NCBI GenBank assembly: GCA_045605445.1
Contig: JAZUPZ010000021.1
Coordinates: forward strand, 38,666-102,665
DNA: 64,000 nt
Source of the DNA: CAZMHL01 sp045605445
GTDB taxonomy: Bacteria > Bacillota > Clostridia > RGIG6154
Reading direction: 5' to 3'
The notes beneath the pieces are model-generated. The model was not told the DNA's origin. It saw only the letters and a program-made list of their open reading frames with translations, and did no database searches. The position numbers were made by a program, and so were the translations under genes. Position 1 is the first letter of the stretch. Every line of letters starts with the position of its first letter. Shown piece by piece: positions 43,390 to 51,755 of this stretch.

Positions 43390-44643
43390 ATGACATCCGA
43401 AGAACTTGGTATTAAAACCCTTAGTGAATTACAGAAAATAGCAAAAGAAAAAAATATAAAGTCAGTATCTAAATATAAAAAGAGCGAATTAGTAGAATTG
43501 CTTGCGGATAAAGTTTCTGATGAAAGTGACACGGAGGAAAAAAACGACACTGAAGAAACCGGCGGTGTGCTTGAAGTACTTCCAGATGGATTTGGCTTTT
43601 TAAGAGGCCCCAACTATATTTCTACACCAAAAGATGTTTATGTATCCAATATGCAAATTAAGAGATTTAATTTGAAAACCGGAGATAAAGTTGTCGGAAT
43701 TACAAGAGACACAAGGGAAGGCGAAAGATTTAAACCTTTGATTTTTGTGAAAACAGTTAATGGAGACATTCCTTATGTTGCCTTGCACAGAAAACCTTTT
43801 GAATATCTCACTCCGGTTTATCCTGATGAAAGAATAAATCTGTCATTTGAAAACGATTTGTCTATGCGAGTGGTGGACTTGTTTGCACCTTTAGGGAAAG
43901 GACAAAGAGGGCTTATCGTTGCACCTCCAATGGCAGGAAAAACAACCCTGCTTAAAAAGATTGCAAATGCTGTAACAGCAGGATCTCCTGATACAGAACT
44001 AATTGTTCTTTTGATTGACGAAAGACCTGAAGAAGTTTCCGATATGCAGAAATCCATCAATGGTGATATAGTTTTTTCAACATTTGATCAGCTTCCGCAA
44101 CATCATGTTAAGGTCGCGGAAATTGTTCTTGAAAGAGCAAAACGAATTGCCGAACACGGGCGAAATGTTGTGATACTTATGGATTCACTTACCAGACTGA
44201 CAAGAGCATATAATCTTGTAAGCGAATCTTCGGGAAGGACTCTTTCCGGTGGTATTGATCCTTGTGCTTTTCACGGTCCTAAAAAGTTTTTCGGTGCGGC
44301 AAGAAACATTGAAAACGGTGGTAGCATTACAATTCTGGCAACTGCCTTGGTTGATACGGGCAGCAGAATGGATGAAGTTATCTTTGAAGAGTTTAAAGGC
44401 ACGGGCAATATGGAAATTCACCTTACAAGAAAACTTCAGGAACGTAGAATTTTTCCTGCAATAGATATTTACAAATCAGGAACAAGAAGAGAAGAACTTT
44501 TACTTAGCTCCAAGGAAAAATATGCAGTTGATAAGATAAGAAGAAAAATGCACAGCGAACAGACGGAAGACGTAACGGAGAAAATAATAAATATGATGTG
44601 CAAAACAAAAAACAACGAAGAATTTTTATCTTTGTTAAAATAG
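43390..44643 (+). CDS. rho: Transcription termination factor Rho
   Basis: 417 aa, near the E. coli length. N-terminal Rho_N helix-extended domain (LSELQKIAKEKNI), RNA-binding cold-shock-like domain (GFGFLRGPNY), Walker A PPMAGKTT, Walker B VVILMDSLTR, R-loop and ERRIFPAIDI. An ATG at 43375 exists, but GAGGAGG lies between it and ATG 43390, so the latter is the start. It is 15 nt after the preceding stop. A terminator follows. Confidence 0.97.
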   Translation: MTSEELGIKTLSELQKIAKEKNIKSVSKYKKSELVELLADKVSDESDTEEKNDTEETGGVLEVLPDGFGFLRGPNYISTPKDVYVSNMQIKRFNLKTGDKVVGITRDTREGERFKPLIFVKTVNGDIPYVALHRKPFEYLTPVYPDERINLSFENDLSMRVVDLFAPLGKGQRGLIVAPPMAGKTTLLKKIANAVTAGSPDTELIVLLIDERPEEVSDMQKSINGDIVFSTFDQLPQHHVKVAEIVLERAKRIAEHGRNVVILMDSLTRLTRAYNLVSESSGRTLSGGIDPCAFHGPKKFFGAARNIENGGSITILATALVDTGSRMDEVIFEEFKGTGNMEIHLTRKLQERRIFPAIDIYKSGTRREELLLSSKEKYAVDKIRRKMHSEQTEDVTEKIINMMCKTKNNEEFLSLLK

Positions 44644-44655
44644 TAATAAAATTCA

Positions 44656-44690
44656 AAAACTCACGTATAATTCAATAACGTGAGTTTTTT
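44656..44690 (+). terminator. Terminator after rho
   Basis: 11-bp arms (AAAACTCACGT at 44656-44666, complement 44678-44688) and T-run; it ends right at the ribosome binding site of the next gene. Confidence 0.88.
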
Positions 44691-44703
44691 GGTGGTGATT
44701 TTT

Positions 44704-44964
44704 TTGTACAAGGCATCAGATTTCAGACAAAAAGAGGTAATAAATATATACGACGGTCAAAGACTTGGTTTTGTCTGTGATGTGGATATAGATATGACAA
44801 ACGGAAAACTTAATTCAATAATAGTCCCCGGTAGTGGAAAGTTTCTGGGAATATTCGGAAAAACCGAAGACTATGTTATTCCGTGGCATAATATAAAAAC
44901 AATAGGAGAGGACATTATTCTTGTTGACTTTCCTCTTCGATCTCCAAATAAGAAAGATTTCTGA
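44704..44964 (+). CDS. YlmC/YmxH family PRC-barrel sporulation protein
   Basis: 86 aa, single PRC-barrel-like domain: DFRQKEVINIYDGQRLGFVCDVDID, then GKLNSIIVPG and YVIPWHNIKTIGEDIILVD. Related Bacillus YlmC/YmxH proteins are linked to sporulation but their exact job is unclear. Start TTG 44704 lies after GGTGGTGAT; an earlier start would fall in the rho terminator. Its 3' end overlaps the convergent queG by 50 nt. Confidence 0.85.
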   Translation: MYKASDFRQKEVINIYDGQRLGFVCDVDIDMTNGKLNSIIVPGSGKFLGIFGKTEDYVIPWHNIKTIGEDIILVDFPLRSPNKKDF

Positions 44965-45700
44965 TTAAAATTTGCTTACCTCTCCACGAAAAGGCTCTGT
45001 CTTTATATTGTTCTTTGAATTGTTTGTTTGAAATATTCAAAAAGTCATTTTTGTGAAGTTTAGTTGTAAGATTTTCTTTAAATTCGCTAAAAGGGGTTAC
45101 TTTTCCCCGGTTAAAAGGACATACTTTTTGACAAATGTCGCAGCCAAAGGCATATTTCGTTTCTTTAATCAGTTCTATTTCCTGAGTGCTCAACTCTTTT
45201 TTGCTTTGAGTTAATGAAGAAACACAGCTGTTGAAATTGCTCGACGATAAAGCTTTTGATGGGCAGGCGTTTATACATCTGTTGCAGTTAAGACATTTTG
45301 TTTTGACAGGTAAATCCGGCTCAAATTCGGTGTTTGTAATTATGTATCCTATGAAAACGTAAGAACCGTATTCTTCGTTTATAAGTAATCGGTTTTTTCC
45401 AATAAAACCAAGGCCAGCGCGCCAGGCAATGTCTATGTCATTATAGGGGCTGACATCAGTATAAATTGTATATTCAAAATCCGATATTTCACTTTTTATA
45501 AATTGTGAAATTTTTTCAAGATAATCTTTAATTACAAGGTGATAGTCCTTTCCGTAAGCATATATAGATAAGTTGGAGTTTTCTTCATATTTGCAAAAAT
45601 AGGGAAAAAGAAATACAATGGCATTTTTTTGGTCCACTTTCGTGAATCCACAATATTCGATTCCTATTTTTTTAGCATATTCTTTGATTTTCTTCTTCAT
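44915..45700 (-). CDS. queG: Epoxyqueuosine reductase, compact form
   Basis: Last step of queuosine synthesis on tRNA (epoxyqueuosine to queuosine), cobalamin-dependent. 261 aa, shorter than the 380-aa E. coli and Bacillus enzymes: the C-terminal HEAT-like part and an internal loop are missing. Seen: YGKDYH, DVSPYNDIDIAWRAGLGFIGKNRLL, and two [4Fe-4S] clusters (CLNCNRCINACP and FGCDICQKVCPF). ATG 45700 is chosen; a TTG at 45727 would add 9 residues without SD. Translated from the end of comFC (28-nt overlap). Confidence 0.85.
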   Translation of the reverse strand: MKKKIKEYAKKIGIEYCGFTKVDQKNAIVFLFPYFCKYEENSNLSIYAYGKDYHLVIKDYLEKISQFIKSEISDFEYTIYTDVSPYNDIDIAWRAGLGFIGKNRLLINEEYGSYVFIGYIITNTEFEPDLPVKTKCLNCNRCINACPSKALSSSNFNSCVSSLTQSKKELSTQEIELIKETKYAFGCDICQKVCPFNRGKVTPFSEFKENLTTKLHKNDFLNISNKQFKEQYKDRAFSWRGKQILIRNLSYLEIEEESQQE

Positions 45701-46445
45701 CGTTCTCACTCTGATTATTTGCCGCAACTACGGCAACGTAAATTTTTCTTACTCCCATTTGTTTCAGAATTTTACAACACTCGTCACAGGTTGAACCGGT
45801 TGTGTATACATCATCAACAAATAAAATATTATCTTCCGGAATGGGAAGAGCAGGGGCAATTGCGCCCTTTATATTTGTTTTTCTTTCCTTTTCGTCTAAA
45901 ATGCTCTGAGGTTTTGTGTTCTTAATTTTTTTAAGAGCATTTCTGTAAGGTATACCGCTGATTTTTGAAATGTATTTGCAAATAAGCTCTGTTTGGTTAT
46001 ATCCTCTTTCTATGCGCCTTTTCCTCGAAACAGGTGCCGGTACAATGAGCTTTATAGTGTCTTTTATATCGGTTTGAATCATTCTTTCGTATATAAAAGT
46101 GCCGAAAATTTCTGCGATAATAGGTCTTTTGTGAAATTTTAAATTTATAATTCCGTTTCTTATATGTCCGTTGTAAGAAAAGGGAGCTATCAAAAATTCA
46201 AATTTATATTTTTCTTTTGAACAATATGGGCAATAGGGCGCTTTTACCATTATGTCCTGTGGCTTTCCGCATTCTTCACAAAAATTAAGCTCAAGTTTTT
46301 TAAGCTCAGCCTTGCATGAATTACAAATCCATGGCCTTGGAGTATCAATCCGCAGAACTTCATTGCAACTAAAGCATTTTGGTGGAAATAGAAACCTAAA
46401 AAAATATTCGCTTAGTCTCGTATCAATTTCTCCTTTAAACCGCAA
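45672..46445 (-). CDS. comFC: ComF family protein (phosphoribosyltransferase domain)
   Basis: 257 aa. N-terminal zinc finger (CFSCNEV, ICNSC, CEECGK, CPYCSK), C-terminal type I PRTase fold with VDDVYTTGST, and ERGYNQTELI. In Bacillus ComFC is needed for DNA uptake in transformation. Start is difficult: TTG 46445 is the only standard codon before the zinc finger, yet the best SD (AAAGGAG) lies after it, leaving ATT 46427 as an alternative. Overlaps recD2 by up to 34 nt. Confidence 0.88.
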   Translation of the reverse strand: MRFKGEIDTRLSEYFFRFLFPPKCFSCNEVLRIDTPRPWICNSCKAELKKLELNFCEECGKPQDIMVKAPYCPYCSKEKYKFEFLIAPFSYNGHIRNGIINLKFHKRPIIAEIFGTFIYERMIQTDIKDTIKLIVPAPVSRKRRIERGYNQTELICKYISKISGIPYRNALKKIKNTKPQSILDEKERKTNIKGAIAPALPIPEDNILFVDDVYTTGSTCDECCKILKQMGVRKIYVAVVAANNQSENDEEENQRIC

Positions 46446-48601
46446 AATCTTTTAATTTCGCTGTTATTTTTTATCATTTTTTCTAAAACATCATAGTGTC
46501 CAACAAGAACAACGAGTTTTTTTGCTCTTGTTATTGCTGTATATAACAAATTTCTGCTCATAATAGAGTATGAGCCGGGATATACAGGCATTATCACGAT
46601 TGGGAATTCGCTTCCTTGACTTTTATGTATGGTTGTGGCATATGCAGGCTCAATGTCAGAAAGAAAGTGAAAATTGTATTCAACCTTTTTGTTTTCGTCA
46701 AAAATAATTTCCATACTTTCGTATTCTTCGCCAATTGATTCGATTCGGCCGATTTCTCCGTTAAATAATCCGGAGCCCGTTGAACTTTCGGTTTCCCATT
46801 CAATATCATAATTGTTGCGTATCTGCATTACTTTATCATTTGTTCTGTATATATTGGAACCGGTGTGTTTTTCTTTTTTGTGAGAAGCGGGAGGGTTGAG
46901 AACCTCTCTGAGCGCCTGATTCAGAACATTTACACCAACTGCATTTTTTCTCATGGGAGTTAGAACCTGAATATCTGATATGGGGTTAACTCCATAGGTT
47001 GCGGGAAGTCTTTTTGTGCATAACTCTGTAATGGTGCTTATTATTTCCTCAGGGGTATTTCGTTTTAAAAAGAAAAAATCTTTAGTTTTAATATTACATT
47101 CGGGCATAAGTCCACGATTAACTTTATGAGCATTTACAACAATCATACTTTCTTTTGCCTGACGGAAAATTTCAGTTAGTTTAATTGTTTTAACTGTATT
47201 ACTGTTAATTATATCTCTTAATACGTTTCCGGGACCTACTGAGGGAAGCTGATCAGCATCACCTACCAGAATAAGCGTGCTTCCATTCTTAATCGCTTTT
47301 AACAGGCTGTTGAAAAGAAGTATGTCAATCATCGATGCTTCGTCAACAATGATAACATCAGCATCAATCGGGTTGCTTTCGTTTTTTTCGAAAGAATTTT
47401 TGTTGTCCGTTGAAAAACTGATTTCAAGTAAGCGGTGAAGAGTTTTTGCTTCTTTGCCTGTCACCTCCGACATTCTTTTTGCGGCACGACCGGTGGGGGC
47501 AGCAAGTACAATTTTTAATCCTTTGCTTTCAAGCGCTACAATAATTGAGTTGATTACGGTTGTTTTTCCGGTGCCGGGGCCTCCTGTTATTACAAGGGCG
47601 GGGAGAGTAAAAGCAGAATGTATAGCTTCTTTCTGCATTTCTTCAAGTTTTATATTACATATTTTTTCTGTTTTTTCTATTATTTTATCAAAATCAAAAT
47701 CTATATTTTTGCAAGCACTGTTTACAAGGTTTTTCAGGCGAACGGCTGCATTGCTTTCGCAAATATGAAGCGGATACAAATAGATAGCCTCAGTATCTTT
47801 GATTAGCTCTGAAACTAATTCTTTTTCGATTATTAGTTGTTTTATAGCATTTAAAACACTTTCTTCGTTGCATTCTAAAATAGAACAGGCTTTTGGAACA
47901 AGCATATTTTTAGGATAATAAGTGTTTCCGTATGCAGAAGCTTCGTTCAAAACAAATTTAACTCCGGCCTTAATTCTTTCCGGATTACTTTTCTCAAAGC
48001 CCAGATCAGAAGCAAGATTATCAGCGGTTTTAAAACCTATACCTTCGATTTTTTGCGCAAGAAGATACGGATTTGCTTTGATTTTTTTAACAGCTTCTGA
48101 ACCTAAAATTTTATGTATTTTCCCTGTGTGTGATATCGAGATATTGTGCGACTGCAGAAACATTACGAGATTTTTTATGCCAAATTGTAAAATATATCTA
48201 CTGTTTATTTCATAGGCTTTTTTCAGACTGATACCTTTTATTTCAGAAAGCTTTTCAGGGGCATTTTCTATTATGGAAAGAGCATCTTCTCCAAAAGTAT
48301 CTACTATTTTTTTAGCCGATGCAGGGCCTATTCCCTTAATCAATCCTGATGCTAAATATTTGTATATGCTGTCTGTAGATGTGGGAGGTGTTTTTGAAAA
48401 AGCAGCAACCTGGAATTGTTCTCCGTAAATATTATGAGAAACGAAAGTACCTGTAAGAGTTACTGTTTCTCCGGGCGATATATAAAACATTGTGCCTGTG
48501 GCAGTTATGAGCTTCCCTTCGGAATCAATATCACAGACACAATATCCGTTTTCGTCATTATAAAAAATTATTTCTTCTACGCTACCGGTAATTACTTCCA
48601 T
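46412..48601 (-). CDS. recD2: ATP-dependent DNA helicase RecD2
   Basis: 729 aa SF1B 5'-3' helicase of repair pathways. OB-like N-terminus (GSVEEIIFYNDENGYCV), HhH region (LIKGIGPASAKKI), Walker A TGGPGTGKTT (about residues 340-349), Walker B VIIVDEASMID, LVGDADQLPSVGPGNVL, and C-terminal motifs ATTIHKSQGSEFP and LLYTAITRAKK. It starts 20 nt inside the end of the preceding small gene. Member of the long yabB-rsmI-...-queG run. Confidence 0.95.
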   Translation of the reverse strand: MEVITGSVEEIIFYNDENGYCVCDIDSEGKLITATGTMFYISPGETVTLTGTFVSHNIYGEQFQVAAFSKTPPTSTDSIYKYLASGLIKGIGPASAKKIVDTFGEDALSIIENAPEKLSEIKGISLKKAYEINSRYILQFGIKNLVMFLQSHNISISHTGKIHKILGSEAVKKIKANPYLLAQKIEGIGFKTADNLASDLGFEKSNPERIKAGVKFVLNEASAYGNTYYPKNMLVPKACSILECNEESVLNAIKQLIIEKELVSELIKDTEAIYLYPLHICESNAAVRLKNLVNSACKNIDFDFDKIIEKTEKICNIKLEEMQKEAIHSAFTLPALVITGGPGTGKTTVINSIIVALESKGLKIVLAAPTGRAAKRMSEVTGKEAKTLHRLLEISFSTDNKNSFEKNESNPIDADVIIVDEASMIDILLFNSLLKAIKNGSTLILVGDADQLPSVGPGNVLRDIINSNTVKTIKLTEIFRQAKESMIVVNAHKVNRGLMPECNIKTKDFFFLKRNTPEEIISTITELCTKRLPATYGVNPISDIQVLTPMRKNAVGVNVLNQALREVLNPPASHKKEKHTGSNIYRTNDKVMQIRNNYDIEWETESSTGSGLFNGEIGRIESIGEEYESMEIIFDENKKVEYNFHFLSDIEPAYATTIHKSQGSEFPIVIMPVYPGSYSIMSRNLLYTAITRAKKLVVLVGHYDVLEKMIKNNSEIKRFCGLKEKLIRD

Positions 48602-48899
48602 AATTTTTCTGTATTTCCTCCGTTAATTGTTGTGTGTTTACTATATGTATATTTTGGAAATGCTTATTGTAAAAAGCTTCTTTTTCTATTCTTTCCTCAG
48701 ATAGAATATAAATTCGAAAAGGAAAACCTTTTAAAATACTTGTTAATTCGTAAAGTCTCTTTTGGAGTTCTTTTTCAGGAACAACAATAAAAACGTTACT
48801 GTTTCTTGTGTTTGTTAATGTTATAATCTGCCATATCAGCAATATAAATTCCGATATTCCGAAAATCAGAAAAAAGTAAACTAAAATTTTAAATATCAT
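48582..48899 (-). CDS. Small single-pass membrane protein, unknown
   Basis: 105 aa. N-terminal membrane helix (about 3-27, FKILVYFFLIFGISEFILLI), then a soluble part with FIVVPEKELQKRLYELTSILKGF and IYILSEERIE, probably alpha/beta. I do not recognise it. SD GAGGAAGTG before ATG. It lies between rsmI and recD2 and overlaps recD2's start, so it is expressed with it; a repair or envelope role cannot be told. Confidence 0.75.
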   Translation of the reverse strand: MIFKILVYFFLIFGISEFILLIWQIITLTNTRNSNVFIVVPEKELQKRLYELTSILKGFPFRIYILSEERIEKEAFYNKHFQNIHIVNTQQLTEEIQKNYGSNYR

Positions 48900-48946
48900 A
48901 ATAACACTTCCTCGTGTTAATAGGATATTCTGAATTTGAGAATTAG

Positions 48947-49780
48947 TTACTTTTCTAACAAGCAGTCGTAAACAATACGTTTTTGTATTCCGAAAAACTG
49001 CGCAGTCATTTTGGTTGCAGTTTTTTTGTCAATGCCGCTGTTTATCAGTTCGTATGCTTTGTCTGTTATCATTTCGGGAGTTATTTCTTTTTCGGTATCT
49101 TTTTTTTGATAACCTGATACAACGATAACAAATTCACCTTTGGGCTGATTTTCATTAAAAATAGTCAAAGATTCTTCCAGCGTGGTATGTATAACGGTTT
49201 CGTGAATCTTTGTTATTTCTTTCACAAGAGCAATTTCACGGTTTCCAAATGCTTCATAAAGGTCTTTTAGTGTAGTCTTTAATTTGTGCGGAGCTTCGTA
49301 AAAAATCAGTGTATGTGAAAATTCTTTTATTTCCTCCAGATGCTTTTTCCTGGAGGGCTTGTTTACAGAAAGAAAACCTTCAAAAGAAAATCTGCCTGTC
49401 GGCAATCCTGATACTATGAGCGCCTGAATGAAAGCGCATGGACCCGGAACGGGAATAACCCGGATTCCTTTTTCGTTACATATTTTGACAAGATCTTCTC
49501 CCGGGTCAGAAATGGCAGGCGTACCGGCATCGGAAACAAGTGCACAGCTTTCTCCATTTTGTATTCTTTCTGCGATAACTGTACCTTTTTCTCTTTTGTT
49601 ATGCTCATAGTAGCTTATCATTGTTTTTTTTATATCAAAATGATTTAACAACTTTAAAGTTTGTCTCGTATCTTCTGCTGCTATAAAGTCTACGTTTTTT
49701 AAAGTTTCAAGTGCTCTCTCTGAAATGTCATGCAGATTACCTATGGGAGTTGCAACGAGATATAAGCAATTTTCGTTCAC
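48947..49780 (-). CDS. rsmI: 16S rRNA (cytidine1402-2'-O)-methyltransferase
   Basis: 277 aa. LYLVATPIGNLHDISERAL start, AAEDTRQTLKLLNHF, VSDAGTPAISDPGEDLV, PVPGPCAFIQALIVSGLPTGRFSFEG in pieces, and FYEAPHKL: the tetrapyrrole-methylase-fold RsmI family. With RsmH it methylates C1402 in the decoding centre. Overlaps yabB by 4 nt. In Bacillus the matching gene (yabC) is in the same neighbourhood. Confidence 0.96.
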   Translation of the reverse strand: MNENCLYLVATPIGNLHDISERALETLKNVDFIAAEDTRQTLKLLNHFDIKKTMISYYEHNKREKGTVIAERIQNGESCALVSDAGTPAISDPGEDLVKICNEKGIRVIPVPGPCAFIQALIVSGLPTGRFSFEGFLSVNKPSRKKHLEEIKEFSHTLIFYEAPHKLKTTLKDLYEAFGNREIALVKEITKIHETVIHTTLEESLTIFNENQPKGEFVIVVSGYQKKDTEKEITPEMITDKAYELINSGIDKKTATKMTAQFFGIQKRIVYDCLLEK

Positions 49781-50514
49781 TTCAATCTTCCTTTCGTTTT
49801 TTTGTAAAGTTGCGATATATTGGCAGTATAGTTTCCGTGTTCATCGTAAATATATAAAGGCTCAAGATTTTTTAGTTCTACGCCTCCGTTTTTAATGCCT
49901 TCAATAAGAATGAGGCAGGGAGGGGTGTTTATTCTCGAATAAACCATTTGAAGCCTCTTAGGTTCTATGTTGTTAATTTTCATAAGATAGATTATTTCTG
50001 CAAGTCTTTCGGGTTTGTGAACCAGTGCAAGTTTCCCTTTGCTTTTAAGAAGTGAATAAGACCTTTGAATTATATCTTCGAGTGTACATTTAATTTCGTG
50101 TCTTGCAATGGCAACAGGGGTATTTTCATTTTTAATTCCGTTTCCTACGGGTTTGTACGGAGGGTTACAGGTTATATAGTCAAAAGAGTCCTTAGGTAAA
50201 ATATTATTTGTATTTATATCTCCGTTTATAATTTCTATAATATCTTCAATCTTGTTTAAGGATACGTTTTCTTTTGCAAGCTCAGCAGATTGGGGTTGTA
50301 TTTCCAGACCGGTGATTTTTTTTGCGTACACTTTTGCAGACAGCAGGACAGGAATGATTCCGTTTCCTGTTCCTATGTCGAGTATGTTACTGTTTTTTTT
50401 CGGAGAAGCAAAATTTGCAAGAAGAACTGCATCTGTACCGAAACAGAACAGGTCTTTATCTTGTTTCAGCTTAAGATTGTTAATTTGCAAATCATCAATT
50501 CTGTAATTGCTCAT
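49777..50514 (-). CDS. tRNA1(Val) adenine-N6-methyltransferase-like protein (YabB/TrmN6)
   Basis: 245 aa SAM methyltransferase. FCFGTDAVLLANFA, LDIGTGNGIIPVLLS (SAM loop), LEIQPQSAELAKENV and the N6-methylase motif CNPPYKPVG. It matches Bacillus YabB and E. coli TrmN6/YfiC in order and length. The target base is inferred from family. SD GAGGATT before ATG. Heads the reverse run towards queG, with a promoter about 50 bp upstream. Confidence 0.92.
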   Translation of the reverse strand: MSNYRIDDLQINNLKLKQDKDLFCFGTDAVLLANFASPKKNSNILDIGTGNGIIPVLLSAKVYAKKITGLEIQPQSAELAKENVSLNKIEDIIEIINGDINTNNILPKDSFDYITCNPPYKPVGNGIKNENTPVAIARHEIKCTLEDIIQRSYSLLKSKGKLALVHKPERLAEIIYLMKINNIEPKRLQMVYSRINTPPCLILIEGIKNGGVELKNLEPLYIYDEHGNYTANISQLYKKTKGRLK

Positions 50515-50549
50515 TTAAATCCTCTTATCATAAATAATTATTCACCTTG

Positions 50550-50578
50550 AGTTTACCATATTTAAGCCAAAATATCAA
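50550..50578 (-). promoter_or_regulatory. Promoter for yabB-rsmI-recD2-comFC-queG
   Basis: Reverse strand TTGATA (50578-50573), 17 bp, TAAACT (50555-50550). Confidence 0.55.
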
Positions 50579-50603
50579 CTTTTTATTAAAGTAAAAAGAA
50601 AAA

Positions 50604-50632
50604 GAGGTGTATGATTATTAATCATACACCTC
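50604..50632 (-). terminator. Terminator after ferredoxin
   Basis: 14-bp perfect arms around one base (GAGGTGTATGATTA and complement), followed on the reverse strand by CTTTTTC and more T. Confidence 0.9.
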
Positions 50633-50647
50633 AAGGTAGAATACTAA

Positions 50648-50818
50648 TTATTCAGCAACAGGAGCGCCAACAGGACATACACCTGCACAAGCACCGCAAT
50701 CCAAACATGCGTCTGCGTTGATTTCGTATTTACCATCACCTGCTGAAATAGCTGCTACAGGGCATTCACCTTCGCAAGCACCACAGCTGATGCAATCATC
50801 GTTAATTTTGTAAGCCAT
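50648..50818 (-). CDS. 2x[4Fe-4S] ferredoxin, 56 aa
   Basis: Low-potential electron carrier. Translated from the sequence: MAYKINDDCISCGACEGEC, then a second set ending in CAGVCPVGAPVAE. Two CxxCxxCxxxCP clusters: C9, C12, C15, C19 and C38, C41, C44, C48, the pattern of clostridial ferredoxins. Perfect AGGAGGTG at the right distance from ATG, own promoter and own terminator. It stands alone between yaaT and yabB, where Bacillus has yabA. Confidence 0.95.
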   Translation of the reverse strand: MAYKINDDCISCGACEGECPVAAISAGDGKYEINADACLDCGACAGVCPVGAPVAE

Positions 50819-50847
50819 CTATAACACCTCCTCTTATTGATACTTAT

Positions 50848-50875
50848 ATTCTATCACAAAATTTATATTTTGCAA
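50848..50875 (-). promoter_or_regulatory. Promoter for ferredoxin gene
   Basis: Reverse strand TTGCAA (50875-50870), 16 bp, TAGAAT (50853-50848). Confidence 0.6.
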
Positions 50876-50891
50876 GAGTAATTTATGATTA

Positions 50892-51755
50892 TTATTCTAA
50901 ATCTTTCAACATTTTCATTTCTGAAGCACTTACTTTAACTTCTGCGGGCTTTAATATTTTCACATCGTCAACAGAAAACTGTTTGTAGGTGATATCGTCG
51001 CCGTTTTTAAATGCTATTTTTAACAAGCCTTTTAACAAATTAACCTCTGAAACATTTCCTCTTCCGTCTGGGGTTTCAACGTATGAACCGACAGATGGCG
51101 TGTTCTTCAGTAAATCTTCGTAAGCTTCCTGTTCATATTTAAGACAGCACATAAGACGCGAACAGGTGCCGGAAATTTTAGTAGGATTAAGAGAAAGGTT
51201 TTGTTCTTTCGCCATTTTAATAGAAACCGGCTCAAATCCTCCGAGATGAGAAGCACAACAAAGCTTTCTTCCGCATATGCCGAGCCCACCTATGATTTTT
51301 GCTTCGTCTCTTACTCCTATTTGTCTGAGTTCGATTCTTGTTTTGAACACAGAAGCAAGATCTTTTACAAGCTCTCTGAAATCAACTCTGCCGTCAGATG
51401 TGAAATAAAAAAGAATTTTGCTTTGGTCAAAGGTGTATTCAACATCTATAAGTTTCATTTCAAGATTATGTTTCTGGATTTTTTCAACACAAATTTTATA
51501 AGCTTCTTTTTCTTTCTCTTTGTTTGTTTCTGCCTGCTGAATTTCTTTTTCTGTAGCAACTCTTAATACCGGTTTTAACGGAGAAACAATTTTACTGTCG
51601 TCAATTTCCTTGTTCCCAGAAACAACTTCACCTATTTCGATACCTCTGGCAGTTTCTACAATTATAGCCGTGCCGGCTCTTAATTTATAGCCTGCAGGGT
51701 CAAAATAATAAAGTTTACCGTTTTTTTTGAATCTAATTTCAACTATTTCTATCAT
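50892..51755 (-). CDS. yaaT: PSP1 domain protein YaaT/RicT
   Basis: 287 aa. In Bacillus part of the Y-complex (RicA-RicF-RicT) that supports RNase Y-dependent mRNA processing, sporulation phosphorelay and competence. Central GGLGICGRKLCCASHLGGFEP and CSRLMCC cysteines, which in RicT help bind FeS clusters, followed by YVETPDGRGNVSEVNLLKG. ATG 51755 follows GGGAGGAC; a longer frame would start deep inside holB. Overlaps holB's end by 17 nt. Confidence 0.93.
   Translation of the reverse strand: MIEIVEIRFKKNGKLYYFDPAGYKLRAGTAIIVETARGIEIGEVVSGNKEIDDSKIVSPLKPVLRVATEKEIQQAETNKEKEKEAYKICVEKIQKHNLEMKLIDVEYTFDQSKILFYFTSDGRVDFRELVKDLASVFKTRIELRQIGVRDEAKIIGGLGICGRKLCCASHLGGFEPVSIKMAKEQNLSLNPTKISGTCSRLMCCLKYEQEAYEDLLKNTPSVGSYVETPDGRGNVSEVNLLKGLLKIAFKNGDDITYKQFSVDDVKILKPAEVKVSASEMKMLKDLE

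Noticed and set aside
45701..45727. TTG 45727 as start of queG
   Set aside because: No ribosome site; ATG 45700 gives the normal family N-terminus.
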